Shown here piece by piece: positions 25,484-32,886 of a DNA stretch of 64,000 nt (within the stretch, counting starts at the first letter, position 1; each line of letters starts with the position of its first letter). Both the position numbers and the translations under genes were made by a program. Origin of the DNA: Acetonema longum DSM 6540 (GTDB lineage: Bacteria > Bacillota > Negativicutes > Sporomusales > Acetonemataceae); NCBI RefSeq assembly GCF_000219125.1, contig NZ_AFGF01000049.1, positions 62,001 through 126,000 on the forward strand, in the 5' to 3' direction. The notes beneath the pieces are model-generated. The model was not told the DNA's origin. It was given only the letters and a program-made list of their open reading frames with translations, and did no database searches.

Positions 25484-26173
25484 TTACATCGGATTGAACC
25501 GATAGCCTGATCCCCATATGGTTTCTATATACTCGGGGTTTACGGGATCTTTTTCGAGTTTTTTGCGTATTTTTTGAATGTGCACCGCGATGGTGGCAGT
25601 ATCGCCGCAATATTCACTGCCCCATATGGCGTCAAAGATCCGTTCTTTGCTGAAAACAATGTTGGGATTCGAGGCCAGAAACACTAAAAGCTCGTATTCT
25701 TTGGCTGTCAGCTGCGTTTCTCTTCCGTCTACAAAGACTTTATGGGATGCAGTATTGATTTCCAGTCCTTTATGCTGTATCACGTCAGAAGCTGCGGCAT
25801 GGCCTCTGAGCCGTTCATATCTCTTAATATGAGCGTTGATCCTGGCTGTCAGTTCAGCCGGGCTGAAAGGCTTGGTGAGATAATCGTCCGCTCCGAAATC
25901 CAACCCTCTGATTTTATCAATATCTTCGTTTTTGGCTGACACGACAAGGATAGGTATCTCCTGGGTCTTTCTGACTTCTTTAATGATTTCATAGCCGTCT
26001 TTATGAGGCAGCATGACATCGACCACAATCACATCATACATGCCGGAAACCGCTTTTTTCAGCCCTTGCAATCCGTCCAGGGCAATCTCCGCTTTGTAGC
26101 CGTTTAACCCCAGATAATCCCGCTCCAGTTCAGCGATATCAGGGTCATCTTCAATAATCAGGATACGTTTCAC
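25484..26173 (-). CDS. OmpR/PhoB-family response regulator
   Basis: About 229 residues: a receiver domain (acidic residues in LIIEDDPDIAEL, phospho-Asp in VIVVDVMLPHKDG, Lys in LTKPFSPAEL) and a winged-helix DNA-binding domain (FSKERIFDAIWG, IETIWGSGYRF). The GTG at 26173 is preceded by GGGGGTGAGG and is preferred to the GTG seven codons further up. It overlaps the end of the kinase gene. It is the closest candidate to bind the three-box promoters of the efflux and methyltransferase genes. Confidence 0.92.
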   Translation of the reverse strand: MKRILIIEDDPDIAELERDYLGLNGYKAEIALDGLQGLKKAVSGMYDVIVVDVMLPHKDGYEIIKEVRKTQEIPILVVSAKNEDIDKIRGLDFGADDYLTKPFSPAELTARINAHIKRYERLRGHAAASDVIQHKGLEINTASHKVFVDGRETQLTAKEYELLVFLASNPNIVFSKERIFDAIWGSEYCGDTATIAVHIQKIRKKLEKDPVNPEYIETIWGSGYRFNPM

Positions 26174-27350
26174 TGGCCTCACCCCCACTGTCACGTAAAA
26201 TCGGAAGCATGATACTAAAACAAGCGCCTTCGTTTATGATGCTGGAAACGGTGAGCTTTCCTCCCTGAGACTCCAGAAGCTCCCTGGCGATAGCCAGTCC
26301 CAGTCCCGTGCCCGCAAAGCTTTTGGGCCGTTCCGTCTCAATGCGGTAAAACCGGTCAAAGATAAACGGCAGCTTATCTTCAGGAATGCCGGGGCCATTG
26401 TCTTTGATATCAATACAGACAAAATCGCCCTGCCGGCAGAGCCTGACTTCTATGGACAAACCGGTTTCAGGGCCGTGCTGCACGGCGTTGCTGATAATAT
26501 TTCTAAAAGCCTGATGGACTCTTTTTCCGTCCACATTCAGCCAAACATCCTCGTCCAGCTCGACTCTATAGTGAAACCCGATATTTTTTTCCTCGCAATC
26601 GAACCGGTATTCCTCCATCAAATCGTTCATAAAGGGACGAATCGATACTGCTTCATAGTGAAATTCCAACTTTTGCATATCTAATTTAGAAAATAAGACG
26701 AGATCATCAATCAGCCGATTCACGTAAATGATATTTTTGTAGATGATTTTCAGGTACTTATCACGATTTTCCCCGGAAGCGGCCGGGACCTCCAGCAACG
26801 TTTCTATATAACCGTGAATTGCCGTTAACGGGGTCTTCAAATCGTGGGATATATTGGCAATAAGCGCCTTGCGGTTTTCTTCGTACTCAGCCTGCATCTT
26901 TTCACTTTCAGACAACTTCTCGGTCATTTCATTGAAAGAAGCGATGAGGAAAGAGAGATCATTGGGCTTGTCATATGCTGCTTTTACGCTATAATTCCCC
27001 CTGGCGACTTCGTCCAATCCCTGCCTGATGCTTTCCATGGGTTTAAAAATTCGTTTTTCCAAACGCACCAGAAAGAAAAATTGAAGTACCTCTTTCATAA
27101 TGATTAACGCTGCAAAAAAGATGCCGATACCCTTAAATCCACCCCAGCTAAACAGCAGATAGAGGATCAGCAGGTTAAATACCAGGGCGACGGGCCGGAA
27201 GTAGCGAAAATACCTATAGTGCCGCAGGAACTGGCTGCGGTGATGCTGATGCAGATGATCATGCATCAGCCTGAAGCGTTCCGGAACCTGATGCCGGCTC
27301 TCTTTCCCGTGGCCAAAATAGCTGCAGGGGCGCCGTTCATGTCTGAACAT
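26151..27350 (-). CDS. Sensor histidine kinase (His-rich N-terminus)
   Basis: About 399 residues. The first 50 are basic and His-rich (LMHDHLHQHHRSQFLRHYRY), followed by two close membrane segments with almost no outer loop. Then come HAMP, HisKA (NISHDLKTPLTAIHGYIE) and HATPase (IKDNGPGIPEDKLPF, GTGLGLAIARELLE). With so little periplasmic domain, sensing may occur in the membrane or through the cytoplasmic His stretch. The frame is open to 27422, but the -10 TATAAT at 27394-27399 and the GGGTGG before MFRHERR place the start at 27350. Pair of the downstream regulator. Confidence 0.88.
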   Translation of the reverse strand: MFRHERRPCSYFGHGKESRHQVPERFRLMHDHLHQHHRSQFLRHYRYFRYFRPVALVFNLLILYLLFSWGGFKGIGIFFAALIIMKEVLQFFFLVRLEKRIFKPMESIRQGLDEVARGNYSVKAAYDKPNDLSFLIASFNEMTEKLSESEKMQAEYEENRKALIANISHDLKTPLTAIHGYIETLLEVPAASGENRDKYLKIIYKNIIYVNRLIDDLVLFSKLDMQKLEFHYEAVSIRPFMNDLMEEYRFDCEEKNIGFHYRVELDEDVWLNVDGKRVHQAFRNIISNAVQHGPETGLSIEVRLCRQGDFVCIDIKDNGPGIPEDKLPFIFDRFYRIETERPKSFAGTGLGLAIARELLESQGGKLTVSSIINEGACFSIMLPILRDSGGEASETYPDY

Positions 27351-27393
27351 ATCATACCACCCTATCCAAATCCTTTGGTAGTCTTTCCTCATA

Positions 27394-27442
27394 ATTATAG
27401 TACCTGGAACTATAGGACGCAAAATGTTCTTTGCGTCCTATA
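27394..27442 (-). promoter_or_regulatory. Kinase/regulator promoter overlapped by a perfect inverted repeat
   Basis: The minus strand has TTGCGT, 17 bases, then TATAAT at 27394-27399. The -35 hexamer lies inside a perfect inverted repeat at 27411-27442 with 13-base arms TATAGGACGCAAA and TTTGCGTCCTATA and a 6-base centre. The repeat could act as an operator at -35, or as a hairpin closing the upstream ferredoxin transcript. Position favours the operator role. Confidence 0.6.
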
Positions 27443-27462
27443 TCGCCATGGCCCTTATCAGC

Positions 27463-27663
27463 TTAACAGTTCAACTTCACACGGGAAACGATCGCCTTTT
27501 GCTTGCAGATCCTTTTGCAGGCGCCGCAGCGCAGGCATTTTGCGGTCTGAATCTGCGGCAAGCCTGTTGCGTCAAGCTCAATCGCCCCTGCCGGGCAGGC
27601 GGTCAGGCATCGGCCGCAGCGCAGGCACCGTTCGGGACAGATAAGATAGTTTTTAAAATGCAT
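27463..27663 (-). CDS. 2[4Fe-4S] ferredoxin-like protein
   Basis: A 66-residue protein with two cluster motifs, CLRCGRCLTACP and CLRCGACKRICK, typical of bacterial ferredoxins or small electron-transfer subunits. It follows the His-rich protein gene by 16 bases on the same strand, implying co-transcription. ATG follows GAGGTGGG. Confidence 0.88.
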   Translation of the reverse strand: MHFKNYLICPERCLRCGRCLTACPAGAIELDATGLPQIQTAKCLRCGACKRICKQKAIVSRVKLNC

Positions 27664-27679
27664 GGGCTCTTACCCACCT

Positions 27680-28348
27680 CTACCCAACCAGCGACAATTC
27701 GACCTTGGCGGTCACGTCATGGGCTGTATTTTGCTCATCTTGCCGCGTCCCGGCAAAAATGATAACCGCTTTCTCAATTTCATGATTGGCATTGAGAAAG
27801 ATCCTGGCTGCAAAATCGGGCTCATCCGCCTGGCATATCTCGCGGAACAGGCCATGCCGCTGATGTTGCCGGCAAGCGCCGAACCGGATCAGATGTTCAC
27901 GGAACAAATCCCTGGCATCTTCTGACAAATCGGCAGCGCTGAGCATGATCACGGGCTTGCCTTCCTGTTCCTCGATTTGCAGGGCTGACAGGATGCTGAA
28001 ACCAAAAGCCAGTCTGGCCAGCCTGCCTTGCCAGCCTCCATGTCTGCCGGCCTCATGGAAGTGCTGAAAGTGCGGATGGAGGTTGTGGAAATGATGCTGC
28101 CTGCATTCACCGGAAGGCTGCCGGGTGAATTCGGTATTGCTTTCGTGATTGAATGTAGTGCCGTCATAATTCAGATCGGTGGTGATCTTGGCCTTGGTCT
28201 GTCCGGTCAGTAGATTTTTGACAAATTCGTTCCGCAGGGAAAATAGCCGGACGTCGTCTTTGTTCACTTGCACCGTCAGCGTCCCATTGAAAGTCTCCTT
28301 TTTTCGCATCGCCATAACCGCATCATACAAAACTTTAATCCTGTTCAT
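27680..28348 (-). CDS. Uncharacterised His-rich protein
   Basis: A 222-residue protein of no family I recognise. The first 75 residues resemble a small globular domain (YDAVMAMRKKETFNGTLTVQ). The middle contains HHFHNLHPHFQHFHEAGRHGG, a dense histidine stretch likely to bind metal. The C-terminal part (FREHLIRFGACRQHQRHGLF; AVIIFAGTRQDEQNTAHDV) has no clear motif. ATG follows AAGGGGG. It is linked to a ferredoxin gene and sits in a copper-handling region, so a metal-storage or electron-transfer role is possible but unproven. Confidence 0.65.
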   Translation of the reverse strand: MNRIKVLYDAVMAMRKKETFNGTLTVQVNKDDVRLFSLRNEFVKNLLTGQTKAKITTDLNYDGTTFNHESNTEFTRQPSGECRQHHFHNLHPHFQHFHEAGRHGGWQGRLARLAFGFSILSALQIEEQEGKPVIMLSAADLSEDARDLFREHLIRFGACRQHQRHGLFREICQADEPDFAARIFLNANHEIEKAVIIFAGTRQDEQNTAHDVTAKVELSLVG

Positions 28349-28468
28349 AAAAACATTAACCCCCTTGTATTTGATGAGGTTATTATAAAAATAAAGGTTA
28401 AACCGGCTTTAAAGCATTTTTAAAAGTTTTATAAAAATAAATAAAATCTTGTTAAAGCGATCCGCTGC

Positions 28469-28496
28469 AAAAAAACAGGAGGGCTTGCGCCCTCCC
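28469..28496 (-). terminator. Terminator (GGAGGGC hairpin)
   Basis: The stem GGAGGGC/GCCCTCC around TTGC is followed on the minus strand by TGTTTTTTT. It ends transcription arriving from the pcp gene. The 28497-28664 stretch between them holds no convincing gene. The same hairpin sequence recurs near 29840-29860. Confidence 0.75.
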
Positions 28497-28664
28497 CAGA
28501 CTGTCGACCGATCCAAGCGTTTTATGGCCTTCGTTCCCTGCGTCAGATCATTCAAGAGGTACAAGGCAATCTGGCCTGCCGTTGGTTTTAGGTTGGGTTC
28601 CGGGAAACTATCCCCCACTTTGCTACTTTCGGCAAAAACATGAGCTTACCGGGCCGCACTTATA

Positions 28665-29312
28665 CTAATGTATTTTGCCTGCCCCCATCTTGATATCTTC
28701 GCCGGTTTCCAGCGCGGCTTCCAGGGCCAGCATCAGACCGCGCACGATAGTCTCAAGGCCCATGCTAGGCTGACCGGGATTGCGGGCCGCCTGCTCCGGC
28801 AGGTACGGAATGTGAATAAAGCCGCCGCGAATCTGATTGCCGCCTTGATGCAAATAATGCATCAGCCCGTAGAAAAGATGATTGCAAACAAAGGTGCCCG
28901 CCGAGTTAGAGATCCCGGCGGGAATGCCGTTGCGCCGCATCCGCTCCACCATCGCTTTAATGGGCAGGGTGGACCAGTAGGCAGCCGGAGCGGCAGATAC
29001 GATCGGCGCATCGACCGGCTGATTTCCTTCATTGTCCGGAATACGGTAATCGTCGATATTGATAGCTACGCGTTCCACCGATATCTCAGGCCGGCCTCCC
29101 GCCTGGCCGATGGCGAGCACAAGCGCGGGCTGCAATTCCCGGATGCTGCCGCTGACAGCGGCAATGCTCTTCTTTTGCACTACCGGCAGGGCCCGGGTGA
29201 TGATCTGATGACCGGCGATTATGCGCCCGTCCAATTGCTTAACCGCCTCCAGCGCGGGGTTGATGGATTCGCCTCCGAACGGCTCGAATCCGGTTGCCAG
29301 TATCTTTTTCAT
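28665..29312 (-). CDS. pcp: Pyroglutamyl-peptidase I
   Basis: A 215-residue cysteine peptidase that removes N-terminal pyroglutamate. It starts MKKILATGFEPFGGESINPA. The catalytic Glu is in VERVAINIDD, Cys in SNSAGTFVCNHLFYG and His in GGFIHIPYLPEQ. Length and motif order are normal. AGGGAGGCG precedes the ATG. It is transcribed alone. Confidence 0.93.
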   Translation of the reverse strand: MKKILATGFEPFGGESINPALEAVKQLDGRIIAGHQIITRALPVVQKKSIAAVSGSIRELQPALVLAIGQAGGRPEISVERVAINIDDYRIPDNEGNQPVDAPIVSAAPAAYWSTLPIKAMVERMRRNGIPAGISNSAGTFVCNHLFYGLMHYLHQGGNQIRGGFIHIPYLPEQAARNPGQPSMGLETIVRGLMLALEAALETGEDIKMGAGKIH

Positions 29313-29744
29313 CGCGGTTCGCCTCCCTAGAATGCTAATGTGTACATGAGGATCATGTTAATGACCAGCAGGGGTATCGAATTGATTCCGGAAATACGTC
29401 CTCATAAGGGTTTGCCTCTGATCATCAAACATTGACTGATACATGCTGCCACATCTGCATTCAGATTTCGATTCCATTCTAGCACATGTATGCGAGCGGC
29501 AAATGTAGAATAGTCGCCGGAGACTCGGGCTGTGGAGCGGTTTTCGCGCATTTCAAACTGTAATCCTGCAGGCTCATCAGGCCCGGGTTACCGCAGCCAT
29601 GGCAGAACAAAGTTGTCGTTATACTTATTATAATGAATTTTGAACAATAAAAATGTATACCAGGCTACGCTTTTATTTATCCAACGTGTACAATCGCACA
29701 TAAGTGCCGTACACAAACAGGACCGTTTCGGTGTCGACACGCTG
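29313..29744. other. Intergenic stretch without a gene
   Basis: About 430 bases between pcp and the copA terminator. I see no coding signal on either strand. It is AT-rich with scattered stop codons and no clear promoter for pcp beyond TTGAC/TATACT-like words. Nothing further can be supported. Confidence 0.5.
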
Positions 29745-29748
29745 CCAT

Positions 29749-29776
29749 AAAAAAAGAGCTGTCATAAGACAGCCCC
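29749..29776 (-). terminator. Terminator of copA
   Basis: The stem GCTGTC/GACAGC around a four-base loop is followed on the minus strand by TCTTTTTTT. It lies beyond the long inverted repeat at 29777-29836. Confidence 0.85.
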
Positions 29777-29836
29777 GATTGCAGACAAAGCCCACTTCCT
29801 AGCCTTGCGGCTTGAAAGTGGGCTTTGTCTGCAATC
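29777..29836. repeat. Long perfect inverted repeat downstream of copA
   Basis: Arms of about 21 bases, GATTGCAGACAAAGCCCACTT and its complement, enclose a loop with its own short stem (AGCCTTGCGGCTT). It stands between copA and its terminator, next to another hairpin at 29840-29859. Possibly an mRNA-stabilising or mobile palindromic element. Confidence 0.6.
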
Positions 29837-29859
29837 TGAGGAGGGCTTGCGCCCTCCCT

Positions 29860-32253
29860 TTAAATTTTTGCCCGCCGCAGCCGCAACGAGTTGGTAACTA
29901 CCGACACCGAGCTGAAGGCCATGGCCCCGCCGGCGATCATCGGCGAGAGATAGCCGGCGGCTGCCACCGGGATGCCGATCACATTGTAGAAGAATGCCCA
30001 GAATAGGTTCTGTTTAATGTTGCGCATGGTGGCCCGGCTGAGACGGATGGCGCTGACAATGCCCCGCAGGTCGCCCCGCATGAGGGTCACGTCGCCGGCC
30101 TCGATAGCTACGTCTGTGCCGGTGCCCATGGCGATGCCCACATCGGCTGTGGCCAGCGCCGGCGCGTCGTTGATGCCATCGCCCACCATGGCCACGATCT
30201 TGCCGGCGGCTTTTAGCCTTTCTACCTGCTGGGCTTTATTTTCCGGCAATACTTCAGCCATGATATGGGTAATAGCTACCTGTCCGGCAATAGCCTCGGC
30301 GGTGCGCCGGTTATCGCCGGTGATCATCCAGACCTCAAGGCCCATGGCCTGCAGATCGGCAATGGCTTCGGCGGCATGCTCCTTCACTGTGTCCGCCACG
30401 GCAACCAGAGCGGCCAGGAGCCCGTCCACAGCCGCAAACATCACGGTCTTGCCGGCGGTTTCCAGCGCCTCTACCTGGGACAGGGCGGCTTCAAACGGAA
30501 TGTTGTTGTCCTGCATCAGCCGGCGGGTGCCCACCAGAAGCTTTTTCCCGCCTACCGTGGCTGTCACTCCGGCGCCGACGATGGCTCCGAACTGTTCCGC
30601 TGCCTGAAGCTCCAGGTTCCTCACAACTGCTCCGTTCACAATGGCCTGAGCCAGAGGATGCTCGGAAGTCTTTTCCGCCGCCGCGACCAGGGCCAGGACC
30701 TCATTTTCGCTGTATTGCGGGGCAGTGACCACAACATCGGTCAATTCCGGCTCCCCTTTGGTGATAGTGCCGGTCTTGTCCAGGATAATGGCGGTCACCT
30801 GGTGGGTTTTCTCCAAGTGTTCGCCGCCTTTAAACAGGATTCCGCCTTCCGCTCCCCGGCCGGTTCCCACCATAATTGCCGTGGGAGTGGCCAGCCCCAG
30901 AGCGCAGGGGCAGGCAATGACCAGCACCGCTGTGGCGTTCAGAATGGCAGTATCCAGCTGACCGGGCTGAAGCAGGAAATACCAGACCAGGAAGGTAACC
31001 GCCGCCAGGGCCACCACCACCGGTACGAACCAGCCGGAAATCACATCCGCCAGGCGCTGAATGGGGGCTTTGGACCCCTGAGCCTCTTCCACCACCTTGA
31101 TGATCTGGGCCAGGGCGGTATCTTTGCCCACTTTGGTAGCCTCAAACCGGAAGGACCCATGCTTGTTGATGGTGGCTCCGATGACCTTGTCGCCGGGCTT
31201 TTTGTCCACCGGGATGCTCTCACCGGTGAGCATGGACTCATCCACCGCCGAATCGCCGAAAACGATTATGCCGTCAACGGGAATCCTTTCGCCCGGCCTG
31301 ACGATGATCACATCGCCGACCCGGACTGTTTCGATGGCAATATCCGTCTCCTGGCCGTCCCGCAGGACTCTGGCGGTTTTCGGCTGCAAGCCCATCAGCG
31401 TGCGGATGGCTTCTGAGGTCCGTCCTTTGGAAACAGCCTCTAACAGGCGTCCTAACAGGATCAGGGTGATCAGCAGGGCCGAAGTCTCGTAATAAACCGG
31501 ACCGGCTACGAAAAAGGTGTGGTAAATGCTGAAGAAATACGCCGCACTGGTGCCCATGGCAACCAATACAGCCATGTTGGCCCCGCCATGCCGGAGCATG
31601 TTAAAAGCGTCCGCGTAAAACTGCCAGCCGGCGTAAAATTGCACCGGCGTGGCCAAAATCAGCTGAAACCAAGGATTCATGAATATGGCCGGAACAGCGC
31701 CATGTCCTAAAACCATTTCGGCAAGCATACCCAGGACCAATGGCAGCGAAAAAATGGCGGAAAACAGGAACATGCGTTTTTGCCGCCTGATCTCTTCTTC
31801 CCTGGCCGCTCTCTCCCGGTCGGCATTTTGTCCCGTTTCCCGGACAACTTCGGCCTCATAGCCGGTATCCTGAACTTTTTTGATGATATCACTCTCATTC
31901 AGACCGGCGCCCAATTCCACCGTGAGTTTTTCCATGGCAAAATTCACATTAGCCGTGATAACTCCCGGCATCTTGCTCACAGCCCGTTCCACCCGGCTGG
32001 CGCAGGCGGCGCAGCTCATGCCGCCCACCTTGAATTCCGCTTTATCAGCTACCGGCTCATACCCGGCGTCCTTTACGCTGTTTACGATATCAAGGGTCCT
32101 TAACTTGGCCGGGTCATAATCCACTGCCAGCTTTTCCATGGCAAAATTCACGTTAGCCTCGGCTACCCCAGGCAGCTTTTTCACGGCCCGTTCCACCCGG
32201 TTGGCGCAGGCGGCGCAGCTCATGCCTTTGACAGTAATGCTAAACTGACTCAT
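29860..32253 (-). CDS. copA: Copper-exporting P1B-type ATPase
   Basis: A 797-residue Cu(I) pump with two N-terminal HMA domains (each [15 protein letters not shown]), eight membrane helices, the transport motif [12 protein letters not shown], phosphorylation site [13 protein letters not shown], nucleotide-site SEHPLA and hinge [10 protein letters not shown]. It pumps Cu(I) out of the cytoplasm. The start MSQFSITV follows AGGAGGTCG. It lies downstream of csoR on the same strand, so it is probably derepressed by copper through CsoR. A 124-base palindromic element sits in the gap between the two genes. Confidence 0.95.
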   Translation of the reverse strand: MSQFSITVKGMSCAACANRVERAVKKLPGVAEANVNFAMEKLAVDYDPAKLRTLDIVNSVKDAGYEPVADKAEFKVGGMSCAACASRVERAVSKMPGVITANVNFAMEKLTVELGAGLNESDIIKKVQDTGYEAEVVRETGQNADRERAAREEEIRRQKRMFLFSAIFSLPLVLGMLAEMVLGHGAVPAIFMNPWFQLILATPVQFYAGWQFYADAFNMLRHGGANMAVLVAMGTSAAYFFSIYHTFFVAGPVYYETSALLITLILLGRLLEAVSKGRTSEAIRTLMGLQPKTARVLRDGQETDIAIETVRVGDVIIVRPGERIPVDGIIVFGDSAVDESMLTGESIPVDKKPGDKVIGATINKHGSFRFEATKVGKDTALAQIIKVVEEAQGSKAPIQRLADVISGWFVPVVVALAAVTFLVWYFLLQPGQLDTAILNATAVLVIACPCALGLATPTAIMVGTGRGAEGGILFKGGEHLEKTHQVTAIILDKTGTITKGEPELTDVVVTAPQYSENEVLALVAAAEKTSEHPLAQAIVNGAVVRNLELQAAEQFGAIVGAGVTATVGGKKLLVGTRRLMQDNNIPFEAALSQVEALETAGKTVMFAAVDGLLAALVAVADTVKEHAAEAIADLQAMGLEVWMITGDNRRTAEAIAGQVAITHIMAEVLPENKAQQVERLKAAGKIVAMVGDGINDAPALATADVGIAMGTGTDVAIEAGDVTLMRGDLRGIVSAIRLSRATMRNIKQNLFWAFFYNVIGIPVAAAGYLSPMIAGGAMAFSSVSVVTNSLRLRRAKI

Positions 32254-32269
32254 ACACACGACCTCCTAG

Positions 32270-32393
32270 GGAGACTGCGGCAGAAGCCCCATCTGCGTTG
32301 TTGCTTCTGCGGCATTGCGTATACCAGTAACCAGTACGCGGCGCGGCGTAATCCTCGTCGCGCCTAGCATCTGGAACTTTTGCCGCAGTCTCC
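32270..32393. repeat. Palindromic element between csoR and copA
   Basis: Terminal inverted repeats GGAGACTGCGGCA and TGCCGCAGTCTCC enclose further nested stems (CAGAAGC/GCTTCTG; GCGTA..TACGC; GGCGCG..CGCGCC). The whole 124 bases could fold as one branched hairpin. It ends only eight bases from the copA ribosome site. The structure suggests a non-coding palindromic (MITE/REP-like) insertion. Confidence 0.65.
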
Positions 32394-32422
32394 GGCTTTA
32401 GTATTTATTTACTCGTATCCTA

Positions 32423-32692
32423 TCAATCCAGTTTCTTCACCGCGCTGCTCAATTTCTCCAGCGCCTCTTTCTCGTTGCCGCTGCGTACTGCATCACAGAT
32501 GCAATGCTCCAGATGGTCGCCCAGAATGATATGGGATACCTTTTTAACTGCGGCTTTGACCGCTGAAAGCTGCAGCAGCACATCCGGACAGTCCCGGCCT
32601 TCCTCCACCATTTTCTTGATCCCTTGCACATGACCTTCGATTTTGGACAGCCGGTCTAGTACTTCCTTGGCATTTTGCTTTGGTTTTTGCAT
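32423..32692 (-). CDS. csoR: CsoR-family copper-sensing repressor
   Basis: An 89-residue all-helical repressor. Cys35 (GRDCPDVL), His60 and Cys64 (GDHLEHC) have the spacing of the C-H-C Cu(I) site of CsoR. Copper binding releases DNA. ATG follows AAAGGAG. A GC-rich pseudo-palindrome stands directly at its promoter, and copA follows on the same strand, so it likely controls csoR-copA. Confidence 0.93.
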   Translation of the reverse strand: MQKPKQNAKEVLDRLSKIEGHVQGIKKMVEEGRDCPDVLLQLSAVKAAVKKVSHIILGDHLEHCICDAVRSGNEKEALEKLSSAVKKLD

Positions 32693-32717
32693 GGGCTCAG
32701 TTCGTCTCCTTTAATCC

Positions 32718-32775
32718 CATCCCCCCGGAGGGGATGTGCTGGTTATATTATACTGCGGCGACAAAAATTAATCAA
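32718..32775 (-). promoter_or_regulatory. csoR promoter and CsoR operator
   Basis: The minus strand has -35 TTGATT (32770-32775), a 17-base spacer and -10 TATAAT (32747-32752). Just downstream, at 32718-32736, is CATCCCC-CCGGA-GGGGATG, a GC-rich palindrome like known CsoR operators, placed over the transcription start. Binding here would block initiation. Confidence 0.82.
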
Positions 32776-32798
32776 TACTCATTATCAATTATAACGCC

Positions 32799-32828
32799 TT
32801 GCGGTGAAACCTCATTCGATGGTAGAAT
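32799..32828 (+). promoter_or_regulatory. Candidate promoter of the AAA+/TPR gene
   Basis: TTGCGG, an 18-base spacer, then TAGAAT, giving a start near 32835 and a 50-base leader to the ATG at 32887. Confidence 0.5.
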
Positions 32829-32886
32829 ATTGTCAGATTTATGGGTATTTTTTCTAATCAAAACTGGCTATGAAGGAGGAATCAAC

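Noticed and set aside
28409-28618. 69-codon minus-strand frame after pcp
   Set aside because: It contains the GGAGGGC terminator hairpin and lacks protein features.
30265-31416. 383-codon plus-strand frame
   Set aside because: Antisense to copA, with shadow composition.
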